Below, piece after piece: positions 1 through 7,104 of a stretch of DNA of 64,000 nt. Source of the stretch: CAZQQU01 sp964595625 (GTDB lineage: Bacteria; Bacteroidota; Bacteroidia; Flavobacteriales; Flavobacteriaceae); contig CAZQQU010000007.1 of assembly GCA_964595625.1 (NCBI GenBank), positions 1 to 64,000 on the forward strand. The letters are read 5' to 3'. The notes beneath the pieces are model-generated. The model did no database searches. It saw only the letters and a program-made list of their open reading frames with translations, and was not told the DNA's origin. The translations under genes were made by a program, and so were the position numbers. How positions within the stretch are numbered: position 1 is the stretch's first letter; each line of letters begins with the position of its first letter.

Positions 1-40
1 TCATCATATCATTTAATTTTTAATTATTTCTGTCCTAACA

Positions 41-241
41 TTGGGGGGAATTATAGAACTATTGGATACTACCGTGGCTTATTTGGTTGGTAAAGCTGAT
101 ACCAATGAACTGTTCAAAAACCCCGATATGTTGCGTAGGTTAAAGGATATCAGCGAGCTCCCGGAAAAAGACAGGCAAGCCATCTTGTACAATCTCGATG
201 CCCTGCTACGTGATGCCAAAACCCGATTGGCGTACAACTAA
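41..241 (+). pseudogene. C-terminal remnant of an XRE-type transcriptional regulator
   Basis: The 66 codons resemble the tail of flavobacterial XRE-family repressors: a segment like IIELLDTTVAYLVGKAD (end of the DNA-binding domain), then a helical tail with SELPEKDRQAILYNLDALL. The helix-turn-helix itself is missing. The frame is closed upstream by a TAA at 14-16 and the only start is a TTG, so this is probably a truncated or frameshifted gene rather than a complete small protein. It is the only plus-strand gene-like unit in the RHS patch and is followed at once by a terminator. Identity rests on tail similarity only. Confidence 0.5.
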
Positions 242-275
242 AAAAGCCCCTCCCGGGCGGAGAAGCTTTTTTATT
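239..275. terminator. Bidirectional intrinsic terminator
   Basis: The arms AAAAAAGC and GCTTTTTT enclose a GC-rich inner hairpin (CTCC, loop CGGGC, GGAG), giving a T-run on both strands. It lies between the regulator remnant (stop at 241) and the convergent lipoprotein gene (stop at 303) and can serve both. Confidence 0.85.
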
Positions 276-302
276 GGTTTTTGATAGAGTAAACATTACC
301 AA

Positions 303-707
303 TCACCATTTTACCTGTTCTATAATCAACAAATTTTGATGACCAAAACTTCCTATTGTAGCCTCTAAAAAATAAGTAGAATTAAAAGTTGAGTCAGAAA
401 TCTTTAATGTATATACCTCACATTCTTTTAGCCAACAATCTCCCTTTTTAATTGTTATAGAGTCACACAGTTTTTTATTTATTTGATTAATAATTTTTTG
501 ATTATCAATATCACTCAATCTATAAATAACTGTATTTGTATAATCAAAGTCATGTACAATACTTTCATAACAAATTTCTGTAATATTTTTTGGAAACTCA
601 ATACCTAAATAATCTCCATAATATCCAATATAATTGTCATCTTTACAACCATAACATACAGTAAGTAGAAATAATAACAAGATATTTTTGAAAAAGGTTA
701 ATCTCAT
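303..707 (-). CDS. Small lipoprotein, probable immunity protein of RHS cassette 1
   Basis: I start at the Met at 707 (MRLTFFKNILLLF...), because it opens a clean lipoprotein signal with the lipobox residues YGC before KDDN; a longer reading to 788 would run back into the toxin gene. The product is about 134 residues, mature part exported and lipid-anchored, with no domain I recognise. The start lies 13 bases after the stop of the RHS tip at 721, the usual arrangement for a toxin and its cognate immunity. A periplasmic immunity fits a toxin acting on lipid II. Codon use is AT-rich like the rest of the patch. The immunity role is inferred from position and export. Confidence 0.7.
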   Translation of the reverse strand: MRLTFFKNILLLFLLTVCYGCKDDNYIGYYGDYLGIEFPKNITEICYESIVHDFDYTNTVIYRLSDIDNQKIINQINKKLCDSITIKKGDCWLKECEVYTLKISDSTFNSTYFLEATIGSFGHQNLLIIEQVKW

Positions 708-720
708 TATATTTTTATAA

Positions 721-1623
721 TTAATTTTGAACTTCTTGATCTGCACCTCCAACGGTACTTGCTTCACCTGTTCCATCATTGTATTCAACTGTATTTGTGT
801 TTGGAGTCAACCTTAGCGGGTTTAATAATGTATTATTCTCTAATCTTATTAAAAGTTGTGAACCTTCTTCTTGTATTACAGGTAATTTCCCATTTACTGT
901 AAACTCCTCCCCAGGTAAAAATAATCTAGCGAAGGTCACTTGTGTCTCTGCACCAAAAGGCCTGTGTGTTGAAGCATTAAAATCAAATTCATCATAAAAC
1001 ACTAAATTACCTATAAATACTTTCTTTCCAGATAATTCATTAAAAGTAATCTCTCCTTCTATATGCACCCTGAAATTTCCAAGGGTGCCATTTGCTCGTG
1101 CATAAACAGCCTTATTTTTGCTTTTAAAAGATTTGCTTTGACCTTCTGATAAATCCCCTATACTTAAGAATTCAAATGGCGTTAAACTAATATTTACAAA
1201 TCTACCGCTTTTATCATATTGAGGATAAATTTCAAGCATTTGACTTTCAGAAAGTTCATATGGCTTCCCTTGTCCATAAGCATAATGTTCTAATAAATTC
1301 CGTGCAGTTCCACCAGTAGGGAAAGGCATTTTAAAAGATTCAACAGCCGCTCGAATGCCTGGACTGGTTTTATACAGATATTCATCAACAGTAATTCCAA
1401 GCTTTGGAGCTACTTTATTAGCAATCATTATATCAAATTTCCTCTCTTCCAAACCTTCTAACTCGAACCCATCAATCACCCTGTTTTCACTAAAAGCATA
1501 CGGACTATTCCAAGGAAACTCTTTTTCGAGTGGATCCACCGCAAAAAACCGCCCCACTCTCGGGTCGTGCATCCTGTACCTGTAATTTACAGAGTTCCCT
1601 TCACCCTTCAGCTCATTATCCAT
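721..1623 (-). CDS. RHS toxin tip, cassette 1, colicin M-like
   Basis: Residues 1-57 are the end of a Bacteroidota RHS core (KGEGNSVNYRYRMHDPRVGRFF, then DPLEKEFPWNSPYAF and a final ELEG), after which the sequence becomes cassette-specific. Residues 211-221 read DEFDFNASTHR, matching the colicin M active-site pattern D-x-[YF]-D-x5-H-R, with a beta-rich context (NFRVHIEGEITFN, TFARLFLPGEEF). Colicin M family enzymes cleave lipid II in the periplasm. The ATG used here is created or exposed by a 51-base insertion: the preceding core frame ends in TAA directly before this ATG, so the tip may be translated alone by restart, or be silent. A lipoprotein gene follows. RHS identity is firm; the colicin M call rests on motif and context. 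Confidence 0.75.
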   Translation of the reverse strand: MDNELKGEGNSVNYRYRMHDPRVGRFFAVDPLEKEFPWNSPYAFSENRVIDGFELEGLEERKFDIMIANKVAPKLGITVDEYLYKTSPGIRAAVESFKMPFPTGGTARNLLEHYAYGQGKPYELSESQMLEIYPQYDKSGRFVNISLTPFEFLSIGDLSEGQSKSFKSKNKAVYARANGTLGNFRVHIEGEITFNELSGKKVFIGNLVFYDEFDFNASTHRPFGAETQVTFARLFLPGEEFTVNGKLPVIQEEGSQLLIRLENNTLLNPLRLTPNTNTVEYNDGTGEASTVGGADQEVQN

Positions 1624-1815
1624 TTATCTCACGAAGCAATTATTTTTCATAGGTGTTCGATGAATGCTTCGCATTTCCTGCCCCTGGAAGCCATATCTAT
1701 AATCGGAAGTATTCGCGTGCCTGTGCGGCTGCAGCATCCCGAAAGGATAATAATCATTATACGCCTTGATGTCCGGGTTAAAGTATTGCAAAGAACCTAG
1801 TGCTAATTTAGGGAT
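1560..1815. repeat. Diverged direct repeat of RHS core, copy A
   Basis: This segment aligns base by base with about 3690-3943 (copy B). The RHS-coding flanks differ at roughly one base in eight, while the 60 bases 1621-1680 and 3750-3809 are identical. Both copies include the insertion at the same codon. Copy B lacks one A within the run near 3940 and is therefore frameshifted there. Confidence 0.85.
1621..1676 (-). repeat. 51-base hairpin insertion within RHS core, copy A
   Basis: The insertion is bounded by direct repeats CATTT (1621-1625 and 1672-1676), 51 bases apart. It folds from nested inverted repeats: CGAAGCA (1632-1638) with TGCTTCG (1665-1671), and inside it TTCAT (1646-1650) with ATGAA (1660-1664), with a 7-base bulge on one side. 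Removing 51 bases restores a continuous RHS frame (GFQGQEM-DNELKGEG). The insertion supplies a TAA followed at once by ATG. The sequence is identical in copy B, 2129 bases away. Confidence 0.75.
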
Positions 1816-1914
1816 TTTCTTGTCACTCACAACACTTAAAACATTTCCTAGGTGGTTGGAGAGCTCATACCGCTTGTCTCCGGTTATTTTTGCCAGAGGA
1901 GGCCAATCTGTCAA
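1624..1914 (-). pseudogene. Truncated RHS core fragment, cassette 1
   Basis: This frame encodes the end of an RHS core: YELSNHLGNVLSVVSDKK, then YYPFGMLQPHRH and YRYGFQGQE. In related proteins GFQGQE runs straight into DxELKGEGN, so this piece and the tip at 721-1623 were once one frame. They are now separated by a 51-base insertion that adds RSIHRTPMKNNCFVR and a stop. The 5' part of the core is absent: upstream of about 1914 there is only degenerate AT-rich sequence with no promoter or start that I can recognise, so the fragment is probably not expressed by itself. It may serve as homology for recombination with a complete rhs gene elsewhere. Confidence 0.8.
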
Positions 1915-2096
1915 TGAACATCAAGTTTTTTTTAAGCTATGACTTTACTACACTACCATTAAATTATTGTAATTTCACATTGCCCATTCGGCTTTAAATG
2001 GATTAACTATTAATGAATTTGAACTATTCAATCAATCTAAAAAGACGGTTTCCGGGCTTAAATAATTTGTCCGAATAATAGGTGCAAGTCCATTAT

Positions 2097-2696
2097 TTAA
2101 TCACATTTATTTTTATCATAATAGTCCTTTATATTAGCCCAATAAACTCCTATCAATACTGGAAAAAAATCGAAAATATCTCCTTCAACACTAACATAAA
2201 AATCGATTGCATCTTCATAAAATGGATCTCCCCCATTAAAATATTCCAATGTACTTATCAAAAAGATATCTTCCCGTACCTTTATTATTTTAGAAGTATT
2301 TATATCTACTAAACTATTATTAGACTTAATTGTAATGACCGATGAGTGGGTAGGTTTCTTACGCAGAATTATATATCTTAAAGTAATCATACCTCCATTA
2401 TAAAAACCCTCATCATCATATTCAGGATAATCCTCGTAAAAATGGTATACAACCTTATTTTCACCAACCTTGGTAATATCCTTTTTTAAGTAAGGAGTAC
2501 CTCGATAAGTATCATAAGGAATACTCGAAGTTTTTTTTGCTAATGAATCTAATATTTCACAAAAAACAGTTTCTTTATCTCGTAATTCTTTTCTCCTAAT
2601 GTCTTCCGAATATTCTATTGAAGGTTTTTTTTTAAAATTACAAGAACATAAACAGAGTATGTACAAAGCATAGGAAATACTTATTATTTTCTTCAT
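2097..2696 (-). CDS. Lipoprotein, probable immunity protein of RHS cassette 2
   Basis: This 199-residue protein begins with a lipoprotein signal (MKKIISISYALYILCLCSC, lipobox around LCSC), then a charged mature part (EYSEDIRRKELRDKE, YHFYEDYPEYDDEGFYNGG) with no domain I can name. It starts 40 bases after the stop of the RHS tip at 2736 and is read in the same direction. Its export to the cell envelope matches a toxin that would act on peptidoglycan. The sequence is unrelated by eye to the lipoproteins of cassettes 1 and 3, as expected for specific immunities. Downstream lie 180 bases of degenerate sequence before the cassette 1 core fragment. Confidence 0.7.
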   Translation of the reverse strand: MKKIISISYALYILCLCSCNFKKKPSIEYSEDIRRKELRDKETVFCEILDSLAKKTSSIPYDTYRGTPYLKKDITKVGENKVVYHFYEDYPEYDDEGFYNGGMITLRYIILRKKPTHSSVITIKSNNSLVDINTSKIIKVREDIFLISTLEYFNGGDPFYEDAIDFYVSVEGDIFDFFPVLIGVYWANIKDYYDKNKCD

Positions 2697-2735
2697 ATTA
2701 AAAATTTATTTATAGTAATAGTATATTATTTAATT

Positions 2736-3752
2736 TTATTCCCTAACACTATCATCAGTTCTTTCAGGGAAATTATATTTTTCAACGGGTACTAAAGGCC
2801 TATGAGGTCCATAAACCCCTTCATCTAAATTAATATATTCAGTAGGATTATACCTATAAACCCCAACGCCTATCTTATCTCTATTTAACCTGTCTTTACC
2901 AATCTGCATAAGTTTATCTTTAATAGGAATCTCAATATTAATATTAAATCCTGTTATTATTGTTAAATCCCATTTTAAACTTTGAAGTTTACTATCAATA
3001 TTTGATACTGCTTCAGAAGCAAATACTGATAAAAAATCCATATATTGAATAGGATCAATTAAAAAGCAACCTGCTGAAGTTGGATTTCTACCACTACTGT
3101 TATATCCGGTTGTAGGATCAAGTTTGTACTTATCAAAATCCTTATGCCAAGGATCCGGCCAAGCAGAATGTATATTTTGACCATCTAAACCGCCCTTGTC
3201 TCTTTCAGGATAAGCAGGGTTAAAATCATTCATTATAGCCACTCGTTGTCCGTCTAATATCCTTAATGCAGGATATTTTCCTTTGTGCATTCCTAAAACC
3301 GCCCAATAAATCCCAGGCTTTGAAGTTGGTAAATTTTCTATATCTGCAGGGTATGAAGTCCCTCTAAATTCTTTGATATCTGTTTTAGTTAAACCATATG
3401 TTGTTATCGTTGCAGTACCCATTTGTTTACGATTTTTTTTGGGTTCCGATGGATCGAAAGTACCAGGATCGTTAACATAAACAGCATATTTATAGATATT
3501 ATTGGTTGGGTCTGGTGCCGCATCAGTCCATTCAAAGCCAGTAATGTTACCTTCTTTATCAATAACGGGAATCCAGGACAATCCATCTATATCAATCCCA
3601 TCAATTGGTCTATTCGCTGCAAAAACATAATTTGAAAAACTAGGAAAGTCTTTCCACTTTGGGTCTCTTGCAAAAAACCGTCCCACCCTCGGATCATGCA
3701 TTCTAAAGGTATAGTTAATGGAGTTTCCTTCCCCCTTCAGCTCATTGTCCAT
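2736..3752 (-). CDS. RHS toxin tip, cassette 2, L,D-transpeptidase-like
   Basis: Residues 1-58 are the conserved RHS core end (KGEGNSINYTFRMHDPRVGRFF, then DPKWKDFPSFSNYVFAANRPIDG). The variable part contains GIYWAVLGMHKGKYPALRI (147-165), IHSAW with His195, and PTSAGCF with Ser226, Gly228 and Cys229. The order H...S-x-G-C is the signature of YkuD/L,D-transpeptidase folds, also used by peptidoglycan-cutting type VI effectors of the Tlde1 group. The likely target is therefore peptidoglycan stem peptides in the periplasm. As in cassette 1, the ATG follows directly on a TAA contributed by the hairpin insertion. A lipoprotein gene follows. RHS origin is certain; the enzyme class is a motif-based inference. 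Confidence 0.75.
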   Translation of the reverse strand: MDNELKGEGNSINYTFRMHDPRVGRFFARDPKWKDFPSFSNYVFAANRPIDGIDIDGLSWIPVIDKEGNITGFEWTDAAPDPTNNIYKYAVYVNDPGTFDPSEPKKNRKQMGTATITTYGLTKTDIKEFRGTSYPADIENLPTSKPGIYWAVLGMHKGKYPALRILDGQRVAIMNDFNPAYPERDKGGLDGQNIHSAWPDPWHKDFDKYKLDPTTGYNSSGRNPTSAGCFLIDPIQYMDFLSVFASEAVSNIDSKLQSLKWDLTIITGFNINIEIPIKDKLMQIGKDRLNRDKIGVGVYRYNPTEYINLDEGVYGPHRPLVPVEKYNFPERTDDSVRE

Positions 3753-3805
3753 TTATCTCACGAAGCAATTATTTTTCATAGGTGTTCGATGAATGCTTCG
3801 CATTT
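3750..3805 (-). repeat. 51-base hairpin insertion within RHS core, copy B
   Basis: Identical in sequence to copy A at 1621-1676 and located at the same codon of the core. Boundaries are CATTT at 3750-3754 and 3801-3805. Arms are CGAAGCA (3761-3767) with TGCTTCG (3794-3800), and TTCAT (3775-3779) with ATGAA (3789-3793). Confidence 0.75.
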
Positions 3806-3948
3806 CCTGACCCTGGAACCCATACCTGTAATCCGAGGTATTGGCATGCCTGTGCGGCTGCAGCATACCAAAGGGATAATAATCATTATACGCCTTGATG
3901 TCCGGGTTAAAATACTGTAAAGAACCTAACGCTAATTAGGGATTTTTT
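3753..3948 (-). pseudogene. Truncated and frameshifted RHS core fragment, cassette 2
   Basis: On the minus strand this segment encodes LQYFNPDIKAYNDYYPFG, then MLQPHRHANTSDYRYGFQGQEM, nearly the same protein as the cassette 1 core. It then runs into the hairpin insertion and its stop. At about 3940 one A is missing relative to copy A, which puts a TAA in frame (KIP-stop-LALG), and homology ends about ten bases further upstream. No start codon or promoter is evident, so this is a non-coding remnant joined to an intact tip. Confidence 0.75.
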
Positions 3949-4254
3949 GGTAAAGACAAGACAAACTTGTTCAAAATATACCTTCGTTTTTTTGATTTCG
4001 TTTTCCTGTTTTTTACCATTGAATTTTTTCATCAACACATTTGGAACATAGCATAACCATATAGCCTGCTTTTTGCGATTTAAAAGCCTTAAAAATAAAG
4101 AAACAACCCGAAGGTTGTTTCTTTTTTAATCTATGTTCAATATTAATTTTTTGATTTACAGAGTTTTAATTTTTAATGAATAGCCTGTCAACACTTCTGC
4201 AACATTGCCAGAGTTCCAATACTTCTGATACATCACCCCTCTGCAACATTGCCC
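3949..4254. other. Spacer between RHS cassettes 2 and 3 with a terminator and small remnants
   Basis: Apart from the terminator at 4097-4124, this stretch has a 25-codon minus-strand frame at 4156-4233 (MYQKYWNSGNVAEVLTGYSLK...), which looks like the tail of a lost protein I cannot name. It also has a 14-base direct repeat TCTGCAACATTGCC at 4196-4209 and 4240-4253, a possible scar of rearrangement. No intact gene is visible. Confidence 0.4.
4097..4124. terminator. Bidirectional intrinsic terminator after cassette 3
   Basis: The arms AAAGAAACAAC and GTTGTTTCTTT pair around a short CCGAAG loop, with T-runs on both strands. On the minus strand it closes the cassette 3 unit and separates it from cassette 2, suggesting that the cassettes arrived as separate units. 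Confidence 0.85.
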
Positions 4255-4845
4255 CTAATAATTATACCAGTAAGGTTTAATATCTTTACCTTTTTCTTCA
4301 TTTAATATTAAGCCGTGTTTAGAATTTAATAAATATATACGTGTAGAAATTATAGCATCTGTGCCGGGTTTATAATCATCATCACTTAATACAGAATGAC
4401 AAAATTTTTTATATTTAACATCATTAACCTCAGTGTCTTTTTTATAATGAACCAAGACATCTGTGGGGAAGTGGAATTCATCTTCACAGCTTCTGCCTAA
4501 ATAATGGCTGTCTTCATTATTAAAAATGAAAAAAATTAATTTCTCTTTGTTACACTCATTCATAAAAGAATTATAATCTATAAAAAAAATGGTGTCTTTT
4601 GTTTTAAGAGACCAATATCCGTCTATAATAATATTACTATTTTTTTTTAATAAAAATCTTTTGTATTCAATTTGGTCAACTATTATTTTATCACCAATCC
4701 CAACAAAACCTTCTTCTAACTGTACACAATCTTCTACGTTGGTAAAAGATTTAGTATATAAAAACCTCTCTTGACTTTTACAGGATTGTAAAAAGATTAC
4801 AATAAAAAGTATTGAACAATAAATTTTAAAATTAAGCTTAACCAT
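4255..4845 (-). CDS. Lipoprotein, probable immunity protein of RHS cassette 3
   Basis: The 196-residue product starts MVKLNFKIYCSILFIVIFLQSCKSQ, a lipoprotein signal with Cys22 in LQSC. The mature part is hydrophilic with scattered aromatic residues (DGYWSLKTKDTIFFIDYNSF, HYLGRSCEDEFHFPTD) and no family I recognise. It follows the cassette 3 toxin remnant by 16 bases in the same direction. The same gene order and envelope location as in cassettes 1 and 2 support an immunity role. It is intact even though its partner is broken, as is often seen when immunity outlives the toxin. Confidence 0.6.
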   Translation of the reverse strand: MVKLNFKIYCSILFIVIFLQSCKSQERFLYTKSFTNVEDCVQLEEGFVGIGDKIIVDQIEYKRFLLKKNSNIIIDGYWSLKTKDTIFFIDYNSFMNECNKEKLIFFIFNNEDSHYLGRSCEDEFHFPTDVLVHYKKDTEVNDVKYKKFCHSVLSDDDYKPGTDAIISTRIYLLNSKHGLILNEEKGKDIKPYWYNY

Positions 4846-4861
4846 TCTTATTTGCTTTTTT

Positions 4862-5337
4862 TTATTCTTCTTTTTGTGCTTTTTTTTGTGCTTTCTGTTT
4901 TTCTTTTATTTTATTAAGGGCTCGCTCTATTGCCCTATTATTAATATCTGCTTCACTACCAGGTTTGTATTGAGCAGGCGGTAGAGAACCACCCTTTTTC
5001 AAAACTTCAAGAATGTTCTTTTCTTCTTCAGTAATATTTTTAGCATCAGGGTCATAATTAAAATACTTATAATGATGAGAGTGATTCACGCTTTTATTTC
5101 CATTTATGTTTTCTTCAAAATGAGCATCTATTTCGTGAGTTACAGTTCTAGTTAAATCGTGAAGATTATTTATTTTTAAATGATTTTCATTAATTAAAAT
5201 TAAGTTATAATCAACCTCAGTTTCATTTAAAACTTCTTCTTTTTTCTTACCATCATTTAAACAAAAGTACAAAAAAAGCTAAATCTAATTCTGCTAAGTA
5301 TTTGATACGTATTGCATCTAAAAAATCCTCGCACAAA
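4862..5337 (-). pseudogene. Broken toxin tip of RHS cassette 3
   Basis: Two minus-strand frames join at a run of seven T (plus-strand A-run 5271-5277): an upstream piece reading EDFLDAIRIKYLAELDLAFF and a downstream 135-codon piece beginning after LYFCLNDGKKKEEVL. The downstream piece has a histidine cluster (VTHEIDAHFEEN, then NHSHHYKYFNY) that could bind metal, but the spacing H-E-x3-H is not that of classical zincins, so I give no enzyme class. It ends in a Lys/Glu/Gln-rich helix. No RHS core or valid start is left; the piece begins directly behind the tsf terminator, which marks the edge of the accessory patch. The toxin role is inferred from position before an immunity-like lipoprotein. 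Confidence 0.5.
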
Positions 5338-5366
5338 AAAACCTCCCGGTTTTCCGAGAGGTTTCT
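5338..5366 (-). terminator. Terminator of the ribosomal protein/tsf operon
   Basis: On the minus strand AAACCTC and GAGGTTT arms enclose CGGAAAACCGGG and are followed by a run of T. It lies 21 bases after the tsf stop and forms the border between core genome and the RHS patch. Confidence 0.85.
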
Positions 5367-5386
5367 ATTTATGAGGTATAAAATAT

Positions 5387-6208
5387 TTATCCCAAAGCGA
5401 CTCTTTCAAAAGCAACCACTTCGGCTCCTGCTTCTGCTTTTGCATAAGCAGCAACTGTAAGTTTGTTGTCTTTGATATACTCTTGATTTACTAAAGTATT
5501 ATCTTTAAAGAATCGGTTAAGTTTTCCTTTAGCGATATTGTCTAACATAGCTTCCGGCTTGCCTTCTTGACGCAACTGATCTTTGGCGATTTCGATTTCT
5601 TTTTCAATTATTTCTTGATCTACTCCTTCTTCATTCAACGCAATGGGATTCATTGCTGCGGCTTGCATTGCGACATTTTTAGCTACTTCAGCAGCATTGT
5701 CAGAACCCGATGAAAGTCCGGTAAGAACGCCAATTTTATTCCCAGCATGGATGTAAAATCCTACGTATGGGGCTTCTAAAATACGATAATCACCGATTTC
5801 AATCTTTTCACCGATCACACCCGTTTGTTCGATTAATTTATCCGCAACGGTAATTCCTTTATAATCTTTAGCTAACAATTCTTCTTTTGAAGAAGTTTGA
5901 AGAGCTAGATCAGCAAAATCATTGGCTAAAGCAATAAACGATTCGTTTTTAGCCACGAAATCGGTTTCACAGTTTAATGAAACAATGACTCCACGTGTAT
6001 TATCGTCGTTTACCTTAGCGATAACAACACCTTCGGTAGATTCGCGGTCTGCACGATTTGCAGCCACTTTCTGTCCTTTTTTACGAAGCAGTTCGATTGC
6101 TTTATCAAAATCACCTTCGGCTTCCACCAAAGCTTTTTTACAATCCATCATACCGGCACCGGTAATTTGTCTGAGTTTATTTACTTCTGCAGCAGTTATA
6201 GTTGCCAT
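5387..6208 (-). CDS. tsf: Elongation factor Ts
   Basis: EF-Ts is the guanine nucleotide exchange factor that regenerates EF-Tu-GTP during translation. The 273-residue product begins MATITAAEVNKLRQITGAGMMDCKKAL, the typical UBA-like N-terminal domain, and has the EF-Tu-contacting segment TDFVAKNESF near residue 82. Length is normal. It follows rpsB in the same direction with a 74-base gap holding a small hairpin, and it is the last gene of the rplM-rpsI-rpsB-tsf unit. Confidence 0.97.
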   Translation of the reverse strand: MATITAAEVNKLRQITGAGMMDCKKALVEAEGDFDKAIELLRKKGQKVAANRADRESTEGVVIAKVNDDNTRGVIVSLNCETDFVAKNESFIALANDFADLALQTSSKEELLAKDYKGITVADKLIEQTGVIGEKIEIGDYRILEAPYVGFYIHAGNKIGVLTGLSSGSDNAAEVAKNVAMQAAAMNPIALNEEGVDQEIIEKEIEIAKDQLRQEGKPEAMLDNIAKGKLNRFFKDNTLVNQEYIKDNKLTVAAYAKAEAGAEVVAFERVALG

Positions 6209-6221
6209 AGTATTTTATTTT

Positions 6222-6238
6222 ATTCCCGATAGTTCGGG
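6222..6238 (-). promoter_or_regulatory. Short hairpin between rpsB and tsf
   Basis: CCCGA, loop TAGT, TCGGG. There is no T-run after it on the minus strand, so it is more likely an mRNA processing or stability element than a terminator. Confidence 0.35.
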
Positions 6239-6282
6239 TGTTAGTGTTTAATTAAAAGAGTATGTTAATAGCTGGAAAGAGT

Positions 6283-7104
6283 TTATTCTTCCTCTTCAGA
6301 AACCGACTTTTCAGTAGTTACTAAATCTTCGTCATCCTCATTGGGTAGGATTGCAGATTTAGATTTTACTACTTTGGGTTCCTCTTCGATATCTTCTTTA
6401 TCGTCTTTAGCTCCTTGTCTTTCAGAAATTCCTTCTACGATAGCAGAAGAAACATACGATAGGATTTTTTCGATAGATTTCGAAGCATCATCATTAGCAG
6501 GAATGGCAAAATCGATAATTCGAGGATCCGAGTTGGTATCTACCATTGCAAAAATGGGAATATTTAGTTTGAGAGCTTCTCTTACAGCAATATGCTCTCT
6601 CAAGGTGTCCACCACAAAAAGGGCTGCAGGAAGTCGGCTCATATCCGCAATAGAACCCAAGTTTTTCTCCAGTTTGGCTCGGGTACGGTCAACGGCCAAT
6701 TTTTCTTTTTTAGAAAGGGTATCAAAAGTACCGTCTTGTTTCATTCGGTCAATAGCCGACATTTTTTTAACTGCTTTTCGGATGGTCACAAAATTGGTAA
6801 GCATCCCACCTGGCCAACGCTCTGTAATATACGGTTGATTGGCTTTTTTTGCATATTCGGCAACGATATCCTTGGCTTGCTTTTTAGTTGCAACAAAAAG
6901 AATTTTTCGTCCGGTAGATGCAATTTTGCGAAGTGCCTCACCGGCTTCTTCTAATTTTGCAGCAGTTTTGTAGAGATTGATAATATGAATCCCGTTTCTC
7001 TCCATATAGATATAAGGAGCCATATTGGGATTCCATTTACGTGTTAGGTGTCCAAAGTGTACACCTGCGTCAAGAAGTTCTTTGACATCAACTTTTTTTG
7101 CCAT
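6283..7104 (-). CDS. rpsB: 30S ribosomal protein S2
   Basis: S2 is a late-assembling small-subunit protein that recruits S1 and supports initiation. The 273 residues contain family blocks DAGVHFGHLTRKWNPNM near the N-terminus, RWPGGMLTNF, and DTNSDPRIIDFAIPANDDA. It is longer than the E. coli protein because of an acidic tail from about residue 230 (KDDKEDIEEE... ending SEEEE). It lies 189 bases after rpsI, and that gap may hold an S2-related control element. Confidence 0.97.
   Translation of the reverse strand: MAKKVDVKELLDAGVHFGHLTRKWNPNMAPYIYMERNGIHIINLYKTAAKLEEAGEALRKIASTGRKILFVATKKQAKDIVAEYAKKANQPYITERWPGGMLTNFVTIRKAVKKMSAIDRMKQDGTFDTLSKKEKLAVDRTRAKLEKNLGSIADMSRLPAALFVVDTLREHIAVREALKLNIPIFAMVDTNSDPRIIDFAIPANDDASKSIEKILSYVSSAIVEGISERQGAKDDKEDIEEEPKVVKSKSAILPNEDDEDLVTTEKSVSEEEE

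Noticed and set aside
779..997. Plus-strand frame of 72 codons opposite the colicin M-like tip
   Set aside because: Antisense shadow of the RHS frame, low-complexity composition, no start context.
1632..1671. Integron attC-like site
   Set aside because: Although bulged and palindromic, the arms CGAAGCA/TGCTTCG lack the GTTRRRY/RYYYAAC core sites, and no integrase is present in the window.
1624..1914. Reading the 96-codon core piece as a complete small gene
   Set aside because: It is clearly an internal RHS segment whose end RSIHRTPMKNNCFVR comes from the hairpin insertion.
6592..6954. Plus-strand frames opposite rpsB
   Set aside because: Antisense shadows of a ribosomal protein gene with strong codon bias.
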